Positions 24,282 to 34,467 of a DNA stretch of 64,000 nucleotides are shown here, piece by piece (position 1 is the first letter of the stretch; each line of letters starts with the position of its first letter). A program made the position numbers and the translations under genes. The notes beneath the pieces were generated by a model. It searched no databases. It saw nothing but the letters and a program-made list of their open reading frames with translations, and was not told the DNA's origin. Origin of the DNA: Arachnopeziza araneosa (lineage: Eukaryota; Ascomycota; Leotiomycetes; Helotiales; Arachnopezizaceae); contig QYAI01000192.1 in assembly GCA_003988855.1 (NCBI GenBank), positions 1-64,000 on the forward strand, in the 5' to 3' direction.

Positions 24282-25369
24282 AATGAAAATATTTATTTAA
24301 CAAAATAAAATGTGTGCAAAGTCTTGTAGGAATATTGAAAAAATACCAGCCCAGCCTCCAAGAACTTCAATTTATATATATCTTATTGTAGTTATGAGAA
24401 TCCCATAATCCTGCGCTTTGCTCTCGAATCAACAAGTACTGAAATAGCATTTTGACAAGTCAGAATCCTGTTTGCCATGTTATTTTCGCATTCAGATCTT
24501 CTTTGAAACACAGTTATGGCACTGCTGAGTCATACATCATAGGGTACAATCAGGCAATGATTGGTCTCTATCGTGGGATTTTCCCGACATAAGAATGGCA
24601 AAATACTTCGCCATTCGTGGTGTAGACAAATGATCGACAACCTAGGATTGTTGGTTTTTACTGCATAATGATGGATAAACCGTCCATCCTTTGGGGCACA
24701 GTTAGACAACAATCGACTCTGCATTGTGAGGTTGCGCTAAATCAGATACTGACGTGAGTAATGATAGGAGTCGGATACGGGCTACAACGTTTCACTTATA
24801 GTTTGCTAGAAATTGAGGAATTACCAGACTAGCTGTTCATTGTGATAAATTCCTTCGAGGATTATTCTCTCGTGAAAAAAAATATGTACTTCTTCTGTTT
24901 TGCATCTATGCTCCGCCATGAATGGTCTGGCTTATCAACCAGGGAGTAAGCACCGTCTCCTATAATTACCCGAAAGAATATTTAACTTGAAAAGAAGTCT
25001 ATAAGGTCTAGAATACTCTTATTAAGCTTATAAGCACACAATATGATGCCACAGAGGTCGCTTTTAGCCTTTAAATCCTCTTCAACGAAACCTTTTTGAA
25101 AATGATGCCTCGCTGCATAGCCCCAGCGACCTCCCAGAGTCTACCAGTGAAGTAAACCTGGCTCGTGATGTCAGTGAGATTCATGCAGAATGGTGTCATA
25201 CTATTATAGGACGAGCACGTGATAGCAGGGCTTCCTTGCTTTTGCCTTGAGTCTGAAACATTAAATGATTTCCTCTACCCACTTCCATTCATAAACAATC
25301 AAATAGGGCCGCGTTGAAATACTGATCTTACAGATATTGACAACAAAAGGACCAACAGCTAAACGGAAG
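24282..25369. other. Divergent intergenic region, 1.1 kb
   Basis: AT-rich upstream of both flanking genes. A low-complexity T/A tract sits next to the M35-like start. No gene seen. Confidence 0.5.
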
Positions 25370-26188
25370 ATGACTGCCAACGCCGATGATCCAAACGGCA
25401 AACCTTCGCCACAAATAGACATCCAAGTAGAAATATCCTTTGATCGATCAACGCATTCCTATTCTCAGGAGAAGCCACAAAAAGTTACGCTCACGATCAC
25501 ATCTCAGGCAGACCATCCAGTTACTATATTCACTTGGCGAAATCCTCTAGACCTCAAGAATACATTCAACAGCCAAGGATTCACCATAACTGACACCGCT
25601 ACCGGTCACCCTGTTAAAACTGATAGATTCATGAATATTAGTCGGCCTAATCTAAAACGCGTTCGTGGGAATTCCGATGAGCAGTATTATATCACACTCC
25701 AACCAAATACACCACTTGAGTTATCGACAGGTACGTAATAGCGGTGTTACACTATGGATGAACAAAGGTTTTGCTTTAAACTACGTCTATTTTGGCAAAA
25801 TTCTTTCATTTAAATGGTACCCACGCAGAATTCATATGCTTAGCTGATCTCTTCAGGTTTTGGCCCCGGTGGGGGGATTAGGAAGCCTTTACCATACTCA
25901 GTCATCAAATGTGGCCATGTCCTAGACGAGAATGGCAACTGGAATGAGCGGAGCCCTCGCTGTTCAACTCTAGCTCGTGGGGTAGAAGGACTTGAGCCGG
26001 ATCATCAATATATAATAGGTCTTAACACAGAAAGGCTGAAACGTTGTCGATGGGCACCCGTTGATAAGAATGAGATATTGGTCGATCATATGGGAGTAGG
26101 ATCTGATGTTGGGGATTATCCGTCTTGGAAAATCGATGGCTCTCTGGTATTCCATGTGAAAGGAGCTGAGATAAGTGTGTTTGATTAG
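25370..26188 (+). CDS. Unrecognised small fungal protein, beta-rich
   Basis: Two exons, 25370-25730 and 25857-26188, with a 126-nt intron (donor GTACGT, acceptor CTTCAG) in phase; 230 residues. No signal peptide or membrane helix. The sequence alternates hydrophobic and polar residues (VTLTITSQADHPVTIFTW) as in a beta-sandwich. It has a glycine loop FGPGGGIRKP at the splice junction, where relatives I have seen share an FGPGG-like motif. I cannot assign a function. The exon join inside a smooth glycine motif, and the absence of stops over the full length, make it a credible gene. The ATG was chosen because upstream in-frame codons lack a Met. Confidence 0.72.
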
Positions 26189-27576
26189 ATATTCAAAAAA
26201 TACTGTCTCGTGTGTAGCACGTAGCTAGTTGCGGGGAATTGTGACTACAAGTTGTGACAAATTATATAGCCTTTTTTGGCGGCTTTATTTTGTGAATGCC
26301 GGCGAAAATGAAAAGCTTAAATTCGAGTAACAGTCACCATCAGTAAGATTGCTCCTTGATGATATTATATACTTATATACCAACTCTGAGCATGTTTATA
26401 TATCTGGGGGAGTGGCATGCTGTTTTATACGGTTCATTTAATACCACAAGTTACCGCATAGCAAGATTTGTGTCACATAATCAACAGATACCCATGCCAT
26501 CTTGAAATACTCCCTTCTCCCGGATACATAGTTGAGAAAAATCACCAAATAGAATTTCGAGAGTCCGTAAATCTTCGCATTACTCGAATGGCCACAGCTC
26601 AAAGATTCAAATATAATAGCACCGCACCAATACATCATTTAGCATCCGAAGAGAAGCGCTCCAAAAGCTGGTACAATCGCATCAATTCCAGCAAAGGACC
26701 GTACTTTATCAAATCCAAACTATTGCGAAACTCAGAGAATGCGATAGAAGAGGAATGAGACGTAAATGCGGTGAGATTCAAGCTTTTTTCTCTCCGTATA
26801 TAGTTATCTTTTCAAACATATCTCTTTGAATCTCAATTCAACATGTATATCAAATGCTGTTCGGACATAGTGCAAGCGAAAACAGCAAAGCGCTCACAGC
26901 TAGCGTTAGATAGCTCTCAATAGAGTCTTTAGTGCCATGATAGAAGTAGCGCATCGGAATACTAACCCGAATTAAGACAAGGAAAACCGCCCGATATATT
27001 CTTGGTTTGCATATTTTTTTACGACGGTCGAAATCCGTAATCCTATCAAAGCTCCGCAACGTGCATGTGTACGAAAGCCGCAGCAACCCCTGCCAAGAGA
27101 CGGTACCTACTCGGGGAACTCTCGGCCGATATCACCTAATATAGAGGTTGCATCAAGGAGGAGTAAGCAAAGCGCGTTCGCGCCGCCGGGTTGATGCACG
27201 ATATCGCTACCCCGCTATTGAACCAAGGCTCAAAGAAAAATCTTAATGCGGCTGGTAATTTACCGATCCAATAGATCTTATACAATTTCAAGATCGACTA
27301 AGTAGCTTACTTTGTCGGGTTGGTAAGCTTTGTTTATCTTGGAATTGCTTTCGGTCTATCAATCGGCCAGAGTGTGCGAGGATGAATCGACGTCCTGGGT
27401 ATTGCCCGAGGAAGGGAAGTACCGCATTCCTCCTCGGATTCCCAGATATAAATTGACAACATTCCTCCCGCTTGGCACGATCTTTCTCAAGAATATCACT
27501 GTTTTTGAACTATATACCTTTCTCTGACTTCTCAGCGAGGAACTCACTCATATCATATCCTTTATCAGCCTTCATC
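26189..27576. other. Intergenic, 1.4 kb, promoter side of ThDP enzyme
   Basis: AT-rich with no gene seen. A TATA-like AGATATAAAT sits at 27444-27453, about 125 bp before the start codon of the decarboxylase-like gene, and is a reasonable core promoter candidate. Confidence 0.45.
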
Positions 27577-29226
27577 ATGGCTTCCCAAGAAGGTGGAACC
27601 GTCTGGCATGCTTTTTACAACCTGCTCCGCCAATATGATATGAAAACTTTCTTTGGCAACCCAGGATCAACCGAGCAGCCCATGCTCAAGAACTTCCCAT
27701 CCGACTTCCAATACGTTCTCGGCCTTCAAGAAGCCTCTGTTGTAGCCATGGCAGATGGCTACTCTCAAGCGACACGTAAGCCTGTGATGGTCAGTCTCCA
27801 CACGTCGGCTGGCACCGGCAACGGAATGGGAAACATCATGAGCTCATTCCTGAACAAAACACCACTGATTATCATTGCTGGTCAGCAGACGAGAGAGATG
27901 ATGATTGGCGAGCCAATGTTGTGCAATCGTGATGCAGAAACTATGCCAAAGCCGTGGGTCAAGTGGTCATATCAACCAGTGAGAGCCCAGGATGTTCCTG
28001 CTGCACTGATCAAGGCCATTGCGGTGGCAACTATGCCGCCTGCTGGTCCGGTCTATTTGTCTATCCCTTTAGATGATTGGGATACTAAATTTACTTCTAC
28101 GCCAATACCGCGCGCGGTCAGCACGAGAATTGCGCCTGATCCAGAACAGTTGGCAACTTTCGCGGGGAAGATATTAAAAGCGAAAAATTTCGCTCTCATT
28201 CTTGGCGCGGAGGTTGATCGGAGTTTGGGCTGGGATGCCGCTGTCAAACTGGCCGAATTGCTTCAGGTACCAGTTCATCAAGCTCCGCTCGCTGAGCGTG
28301 CCGTTTTTCCAGAGAAGCATGCTCTGTACAAGGGTCCTTTGCCAATAGCTCGTGGGCCGCTGAGCAGTAAACTTTCTGGATACGATCTAGTTCTCGTTGT
28401 TGGGGCCGAAGTTTGGAGATACTACCCATACGTCGCTGGTCCTGTCCTCCCACCTGGTCTGGAACTTCTTCAGATTACCAATGATCCTCACGATGCGGCA
28501 ACAGCGCTTGTCGGCGACAGTCTGCTCTCTGATGCGAAACTGGCATTGGAAAGTTTGTACCAGGAACTCAAACCCCATATCGATCGTTCGACATCGGAAC
28601 CAAAAGTTATCGAGCCTGTCGGGACCGTTCCAACTCCTCCTGAAGTCTCTGTAATGACTGCTGCGAGTGCTTGGAGCGCAGTCGCAGAGCTTCGACCCAA
28701 GCATGCGATTGTGGTTCAAGAATCTCCCTCTAACGGAGGAGACTTCGTCGCTACCTGGCCGACAGAAGAACCAGAATCTTACTTCACTTTCGCAAGCGGT
28801 GGTCTCGGCTGGAACGCACCCGCTGCTGTCGGGATTGCTCTCGCTCAAAAACACAAGAATACCAACCGACCTGTCATCCTTCCTATTGGTGATGGTAGTC
28901 TACACTACTCAGTGCAAAGCATCTACTCGGCTGTCCAACAGAAAGTCAAGCTCGTATACTTGGTTCCACGAAATGAAGAGTATGCTATTTTGAAAGAGTT
29001 TGCTGTTTTGGAAGAGACGCCCAATGTTCCGGCCTTGGATTTGCCAGGATTGAATGCTCGAGCCTCTGCGATTGCTTATGGCTGTCCAGCTTTTTATGCT
29101 GCAAATCCAACGGAATTGAAGGAAAGATTTGCGGAGGCGTTGAAGGTTGATGGTCCGGCGCTGATTGAATTTCCTATCGATAAGAAATTACGGCCATTGG
29201 TTGCACAAACTGCAGCTAAGGCTTGA
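27577..29226 (+). CDS. ThDP-dependent decarboxylase, benzoylformate-decarboxylase-like
   Basis: A single exon of 549 residues with all three ThDP-enzyme domains. The Pyr domain has FGNPGSTE (Ser31), the ThDP-activating Glu52 in LQEASVV and His75 in SLHTSAG. These match Ser26, Glu47 and His70 of Pseudomonas benzoylformate decarboxylase, and similarity is high through AGQQTR, VKWSY and PVYLS. The PP domain has GDGS at 438-441. Two differences matter. The segment that aligns with FRYHQY of the bacterial enzyme (its second active-site His) reads WRYYPY, so His becomes Tyr283. The metal-site NNGT reads RNEE. Overall it should decarboxylate a 2-keto acid of aryl type in the cytosol, but substrate and chemistry may differ. 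The start is the ATG in good context (CATCATGG); the upstream in-frame codons are leader. Confidence 0.9.
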   Translation: MASQEGGTVWHAFYNLLRQYDMKTFFGNPGSTEQPMLKNFPSDFQYVLGLQEASVVAMADGYSQATRKPVMVSLHTSAGTGNGMGNIMSSFLNKTPLIIIAGQQTREMMIGEPMLCNRDAETMPKPWVKWSYQPVRAQDVPAALIKAIAVATMPPAGPVYLSIPLDDWDTKFTSTPIPRAVSTRIAPDPEQLATFAGKILKAKNFALILGAEVDRSLGWDAAVKLAELLQVPVHQAPLAERAVFPEKHALYKGPLPIARGPLSSKLSGYDLVLVVGAEVWRYYPYVAGPVLPPGLELLQITNDPHDAATALVGDSLLSDAKLALESLYQELKPHIDRSTSEPKVIEPVGTVPTPPEVSVMTAASAWSAVAELRPKHAIVVQESPSNGGDFVATWPTEEPESYFTFASGGLGWNAPAAVGIALAQKHKNTNRPVILPIGDGSLHYSVQSIYSAVQQKVKLVYLVPRNEEYAILKEFAVLEETPNVPALDLPGLNARASAIAYGCPAFYAANPTELKERFAEALKVDGPALIEFPIDKKLRPLVAQTAAKA

Positions 29227-29820
29227 GGCTAACTTTGTAAACCTGACAATGGTTATTTCTTTGTTGAAAATGGCTGCGTATTGCAGAAATCAAGTTTTGT
29301 AAGAGATTTATTTATGGTTAATGAAATTCTTGACACGAGCTCGTGAGCACAATTCCAAAGATCGAGCCGAAATTTTGTGTCCGTTGGTGCTTTTGTGCTT
29401 GTTGACGCACAGTTAACCGATTTTACTCCAACTGCCAAGCCCAAGGAGTGAAGCACTATAGTTCATTCAAAAACATCTATTAATATCAGGATCAAAATGG
29501 CTTAAAGGGGACCAACGAGTGATTACTAGATTCAACTTCACAATCCTGTACGGAGGTACGGAGGTTCCAGCCAAAAGTCACCGACCTACAGCATGTCGGA
29601 ACCCCCTCCCCGGCCACTGAAAATGCTAAAGACTTTCTGAAGGCGCCTTACGGTAATTAGACTGACAAATTTTGACTCGCTGTTTTTTTAGGGAACTCTA
29701 CTGACATTGAGCCTATAATCACTCTTTCTAAGCTTATATTATAGTGATCGGATCTTATCTTAGTGTTCAATGCGCTGAAGATAAGCGAGCGAGTAGTTAA
29801 GGCAGACAGAGGCTCTTCGA
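29227..29820. other. Intergenic, AT-rich, 3' of ThDP enzyme
   Basis: No gene. Contains short direct repeats (GTACGGAGGTACGGAGG near 29550) and AT-rich stretches that run up to the MITE-like element. Confidence 0.45.
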
Positions 29821-30044
29821 GACCGAAATAAGTGGCGGGATAAGGAACATGCGAATAAATATGTATTTAAAAACAACTACAAACTTATATTAAATTCCAG
29901 TAAGCGCAAATCCTCTATAATTGCCTTCTAATATACTTAGACAGCTATTATTAAAAGTAAAATATATTTGGGATTTTGAATTTGTTCATTTACTGAGTCA
30001 TCTAATGTTGGCCTAAGGGCCTCATTCCGCCACTTATTCCGGTC
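29821..30044. mobile_element. MITE-like element with 25-bp terminal inverted repeats
   Basis: The 25 bp at 29821-29845 (consensus GACCGRAATAAGTGGCGGRA, then TRAGG) recur inverted at 30020-30044 with three mismatches, bounding 224 bp of AT-rich DNA without an ORF. This is the size and structure of a non-autonomous DNA transposon. I see no clear target-site duplication (flanks CTTCGA / CAGGAG), so the exact ends and the superfamily are unsettled. Confidence 0.65.
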
Positions 30045-30331
30045 CAGGAGAGATAGGGTCCCGCGGCGTCTAGTCAAAGCCCCGCTCCTTCCTAACGCGC
30101 TCACACTAATTGACTAAGATTAAGCGCGAACCTCACGTGAATATTATGTCAATCCTCTGCTGCCTGATTGTTTGACCTGCTCCAATATGTGAGAGTTATG
30201 ATTGTTAGCTGGTCACATCGTGGTTCCTGATCAATTACACTACGAACTTGTATCAATTCCAGCAATAGCTATTATCTTTGACCTTGATGTTTCGAATCGG
30301 ACGAACCTGCCCCTGCCGCAGTTGAACCAAG

Positions 30332-31279
30332 ATGGAATGTTCTGAAGACCACTGTGCGGTTACCAACAGTTCTATTTTGGCTCCAATCTATCTCAAAACC
30401 ACAAAAACGTATCCACCATCTTCTTCGGAGGCGAGCAGCGCGTCCGATATAACCCGTGCTGTCTCATATCGCCCAGTGCGACAGCCTGCGGAGCTCCGGA
30501 GGCTGTCTAAAGAAATGATATTCTTGTTGGGCGGCCAGTTCGCTATTCTTATGCAGTGGGCAAATCCTGCCCTCGCCATCGGGTCGGAGCGTCACTCCAG
30601 ATTCGCGACTCGAATGCTTACTCGCCTAAAAAGGACGTCAATCTACATGACAGCAGCCGTATTTGGAACAATCGAAGAGCGCGAGACAATCTGTTCCGTG
30701 ATTCACAAACAACACTCGTCCGTCAAGGGGGAATACTACAACGCTCATGACCCCGAGCTACATCGCTGGACAAGTGCTACGCTTTTCATGGCTCTCGTCG
30801 TCGTGCATGAAGCTATCCTTGGCGAGATGCTGCACGAGGAAAAGAAAGCTCTATTTCTGGAGTCATCCGTGTTCGCCACAAGCCTGCAGATGCCGACTGA
30901 GATGTGGCCAAAGACTCTAGATGAGTTCTATGAGTACTGGTACGGTAACGTCGAAAAACTACTAGTAGTCGATGAGGCCAAGAAGCTATGCGATATGCTC
31001 ACACAGAATAATAATATCCCGTGGTACATGAGGTTGGGTCAACCATCGATGATAATGTTGACAGCGAAGTGGCTTCCCGCGCGGTTGAGAAAGGAATATG
31101 ATTTGCCTGATCCAAACACCACGGTTAGGAGGCTATGGTATTTTCTAGTGATTACTCTAATAACGTATACGTACTTTATCACTCCCAAGTGGATCAAGCA
31201 AAAATGGCACCAGATTAATATCCAAGACATGCAACAAGCAGTGCGTGAGATTCAACAGACCGGTCGGTGGCCAGTCTAA
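30332..31279 (+). CDS. MpaB/Lcp-type (DUF2236) oxygenase-like protein
   Basis: A single exon of 315 residues. It carries the MpaB/rubber-oxygenase signature (PF09995-type). GGQFAILMQWANPALAIG opens the haem-binding helical core, followed by RLKRTSIYMTAAVFGTIEER, a His at VIHKQHSSVKGEY, DPELHRWTSATLF and VVVHEAILGEM. These include the histidines that ligate haem in this family. One membrane helix near the C-terminus (LWYFLVITLITYTYFI) suggests ER anchoring, as described for MpaB-like enzymes in meroterpenoid and fatty-acyl cleavage. The substrate is unknown. It lies between a ThDP decarboxylase and an SDR, possibly one metabolic group. The start is the first ATG, in fair context. Confidence 0.88.
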   Translation: MECSEDHCAVTNSSILAPIYLKTTKTYPPSSSEASSASDITRAVSYRPVRQPAELRRLSKEMIFLLGGQFAILMQWANPALAIGSERHSRFATRMLTRLKRTSIYMTAAVFGTIEERETICSVIHKQHSSVKGEYYNAHDPELHRWTSATLFMALVVVHEAILGEMLHEEKKALFLESSVFATSLQMPTEMWPKTLDEFYEYWYGNVEKLLVVDEAKKLCDMLTQNNNIPWYMRLGQPSMIMLTAKWLPARLRKEYDLPDPNTTVRRLWYFLVITLITYTYFITPKWIKQKWHQINIQDMQQAVREIQQTGRWPV

Positions 31280-31700
31280 ACGTGTCACGAACTGCTTTAC
31301 TGTAACTAATCGTGGATAAGATGTATTATATGAAATATGTAGAAAGGATAAATATATTTTATTCTAGTTATTTGCCCAATCAAATATGAAGCTTATTCCT
31401 TGAATAAGGCAAAGCTCCTGCCTAGCCTACCAGGACCTAGAGATACCAAAAGAATGAAATTGAAAAAATAATCATGTTCAAGAATCCGATATATAAATTT
31501 CAATGATCAAGTCGTTATAAGCGATCTCGCTTCGGATTAGAAACAACATATGTCTAGGAAAGAGTCAAACCTCATCTAGCAAACAGAAAAGCAAACGTAT
31601 TTGGACATAAAGAGTGAATTCAGTGAAATATGTCCGTAAAGAATCTTCAACCACCAGCAAATCCCATCCTAATCCACAACAGTAAATAAGCCAGTAGCTG
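31280..31700. other. Intergenic between convergent genes
   Basis: AT-rich 3' regions of the MpaB-like and SDR genes. Nothing seen. Confidence 0.5.
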
Positions 31701-32736
31701 TCAGATTGGTTGGCCCGTAGAGCTGATATCCTTGAGTGTGTCCAACTCCTTCAACAAACCCTCAAATTTGGCTTTTGCCAAATTCCAAGCTGTTGCGCCT
31801 AAAGGAAGTCGGAGAGGAACTTTCTCTCCGCGACTAGCAATAGAAAAGATAGTTTCTGCCACAGCAGAAGGTTCCATCATACCAACACCCAACTCAATAC
31901 CCTTCTTGACATAGCCTTCAAGGATTCGAGCTGGCATATCAGGAGCCGCATAAGCGGGATGAGGCGCTGTGTGAGCTTTGCTATGACCTTCAAAGTTTGT
32001 CTTGACGCCACCAGGTTCAATGATACAGAAGTTGACTTTAGGAAAGAAGAAATGGTTAGCCATCATCATTTAGTTGAGCCAAAAAATTTACACCCTAGAA
32101 CATGACTTACTATTCCAGTCTGGGTGCATCTCTCTCGCTACAGACTCGGACCATCCTTCAACAGCAAATTTGCCCGCATGGTAGTAAGCGTGACCCGGAA
32201 AGGCACACAATCCAGCGAGAGAAGAGATGTTGAAAATGACACCACCTCGGTGATCTTTAGACTGACGCATAACCTCGATGGCACGCATCGTGACTCGAGC
32301 AGTTCCAAAGAACAATGTTTCAATCTCTGCATGTGATTCTTCCTCTGTGGCAGACTCGGTATCCCCAGACAAAGAGTAACCAGCATTGTTGACAACGACA
32401 TCAAGATGAAAACCATCGCCAAAGTGCTTGGCAGCGTTTTCGAATGCGGCATTGACCGAATCGGGCTTGGTCACATCCAAGGCGAGCTTGAGAATATTTT
32501 CTCCATCGGGAAGGTAAGACAGTGTGGAAGGGTTTCGAGCTGTGGCAATCAAGCGTTGACCTGGCTTGCTTGCAACCAGAGTGGCAATTGCTTGACCAAT
32601 GCCTGTTGAGCAACCAGTAACTTTCAAAATAAGAGGGTTAGCTACTTTTGGGGTATTAACTCAAAACTTGAAGAAACTCACTTAACCAGGTTGCATCGGT
32701 CGGAAGATTGTAAGGTTTAGTATTGACTGGGTTCAT
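31701..32736 (-). CDS. Short-chain dehydrogenase/reductase (classical SDR)
   Basis: Three exons: 32736-32682, 32620-32111 and 32035-31701, introns 61 and 75 nt, all in phase; 299 residues. The junction of exons 1 and 2 builds TWLITGCSTGIGQAI, the TGxxxGIG cofactor loop (about residues 20-27). NNAG follows in VVNNAGYSLSG. The catalytic Ser is in FNISSLAG, and Tyr and Lys are in YYHAGK. DVTKP after strand 4 is usual. The absence of an acidic residue at the end of strand 2 (IATARNPS) favours NADP. The C-terminus has IEPGGVKTNF, typical of carbonyl-reducing SDRs of the 17beta-HSD-like fungal clade. Substrate not assignable. It is convergent with the MpaB-like gene. Confidence 0.93.
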
Positions 32737-33718
32737 CTTGAAAATGAATTGCGCGGTTCAATTGCTCCTAAGCAGAAGAATGTGAAGTCTGTTCTGTCTT
32801 TGCCACTTTCAAAGATGGTCGTTATATGTATAAATAATTGTCCATTGCTTAACTGTTGACTTTCGGAAACTTAGGAGAGTTTACGCGGCGTGAGTCATGC
32901 GGTGTAGCCATAAGTTCTGCTTTTGTCGTTGAGAGCGGAGTTGGTTGATCATTCCTGGTCGGATTCCAAGAGTTACGAGGATCGTCTCAACTAAATAGCA
33001 GAACTCGTCGATTTCGGAAGGGATTAGGAATCTTTTCCTTTCGAATACCGTTTGGCGCGGAGTTTGCAGCATTCTTGCCCGATATCAGTTTTACCGAGAC
33101 TTAACCGATATAATGCTAAGCTCAATTTAAGAAAGGCTAGAAAATAGGTTTATTACTGTACTTCAATAATAGCCTGTTTGACGTAGAGTGTACGAGCACG
33201 AGCCTGGGATATCAGGTTTAGAAGAAGTGTATGTGTGAGCAATGAATGAATTGGTTGTGTTATTCAAAGCTTAAAGAGAGCGAACAACTTGAAGGTTGAA
33301 AGCCCCCCGTTAAATACTGCAAGCAGTGGAAATACACTAATTCACGCTCGGTAAATGATAAATGGAATACAGGTGCTCCAGTGTTACAGGAATATTCCTT
33401 CCATGTCACGTGACCAGCACGTGACCCTGCCCTAATACGTAAACTAGGTAGATTCAACATATATACACTAACTTGTATTATTATATCTATATAACAGGTT
33501 TTAAATAACGAAAGTATTACTATTATTATACAAAATAAGATATACTTTAAAAAAGTAGTAGAAAAGCTTGCATTTCTATATGTGTATCTGACTACCTTAC
33601 ATAAAGGCTAAGCAAGAGTCACGTGCCTCGCATATCGCAACACACATTATCTCGCCCATATGCTTAATCCTTCTTCAAAGTTCGAGTTACAGAGCTCGAT
33701 TCTTTCTGTAAAAAAAAC
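32737..33718. other. Intergenic, becoming AT-rich; tandem CACGTGACC sites
   Basis: SDR promoter side, then an AT-rich stretch (about 33460-33580) of the kind left by decayed repeats. Two CACGTGACC sites lie at 33407-33415 and 33418-33426, 11 bp apart (one helical turn), a plausible bHLH or similar binding pair. No gene seen. Confidence 0.4.
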
Positions 33719-33978
33719 TCACCCCCTCTCCATGCCTTGTACGCGCCATATAGCCCGTTGAGTGGCCAGAGCAGCCAAGCCGTCCTGGATAGCCCGATCC
33801 TCAGCTTCCACATCAACCTTTACCTTGTCGTACACGCTAGGCAGGTACGACGCACCATACTTAGCTCGGAGGGTATTGTACGCCCTACTATCATAGATGC
33901 TCCAGAATTCGTCCTGTGTGTAGTACGCATGCGCATACAGCCATTTCCGCCCACCCAGCTCGTCAACTTTGCGCTTTT
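33719..33978 (-). pseudogene. C-terminal fragment of a FAD-linked oxidase (DHCR24-like)
   Basis: Reading 33978 down to the TGA at 33721-33719 gives 85 residues that are unmistakably coding, although no ATG starts them. They include GGRKWLYAHAYY, DEFWSIYD, then LRAKYGASYLPSVYDKVKVD. This is the end of FAD-binding oxidoreductases of the delta(24)-sterol reductase/D-lactate dehydrogenase-like group. The piece is clearly richer in GC than its AT-rich flanks. On its upstream side the similarity stops at a 26-bp hairpin (33977-34002), and no FAD-binding domain is present. It is a gene remnant, probably carried or cut by a mobile element. Confidence 0.72.
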
Positions 33979-34002
33979 ATTCCTCACTTGTGAGGGAATA
34001 AT
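33977..34002. repeat. Imperfect 26-bp palindrome
   Basis: TTATTCCTCAC and GTGAGGGAATAA face each other across two bases, with one unpaired base in the stem. It sits exactly where the FAD-oxidase similarity ends and AT-rich DNA begins. It could be a transposon end or an excision/insertion scar. Confidence 0.6.
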
Positions 34003-34467
34003 ATATTTTAAGCAATCTTGCAAAAGTTTAGTAGTCATTTACAAATTTAAAGAGACTTATTTTCCGTCATTTTTTCTAACCTTATGGATTCTTTAGAATT
34101 CCAAGGATGCATTTGATACCGTGAACCGAGGAAGAATTGATATGTGTTTCTCCGGAAGAAGTACTGCCTGAACCACTGCCTTAAATTTCCTCTATCTATT
34201 GCGATGCTTATCCGTATGCAAAGCTTATCAGCAGTTTCGGATGTGCGGGAGAAGGGGAATTAGCTTAACTCGAGTTTGTTAGTGTTGCTGTACCTTTTGG
34301 TTTGGACTTGTAATTTTCTTTGTTAAGGCGTCTTCTTAAGGGCATCATTGATTGTACCACTATTAGTTTTTACAAATGCTTTATTTACTCATAATAAAAC
34401 TTAAACAAAAGTTCTTGTGAAAAAGCTAAAGTCTTATTTAATCTTACCTTATTAAATTAACTTTTCT
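34003..34467. other. AT-rich repeat-like intergenic DNA
   Basis: No gene. One short peptide frame (34099-34140, KDAFDTVNR) resembles a reverse-transcriptase motif of LINE elements but is too short to assign. Together with the fragment to its left this looks like degraded repeat DNA. Confidence 0.4.

Noticed and set aside
34099..34140. Reverse-transcriptase-like peptide KDAFDTVNR
   Set aside because: Only about ten residues match a LINE RT pattern and the frame stops soon after; kept as a hint, not annotated as an element.
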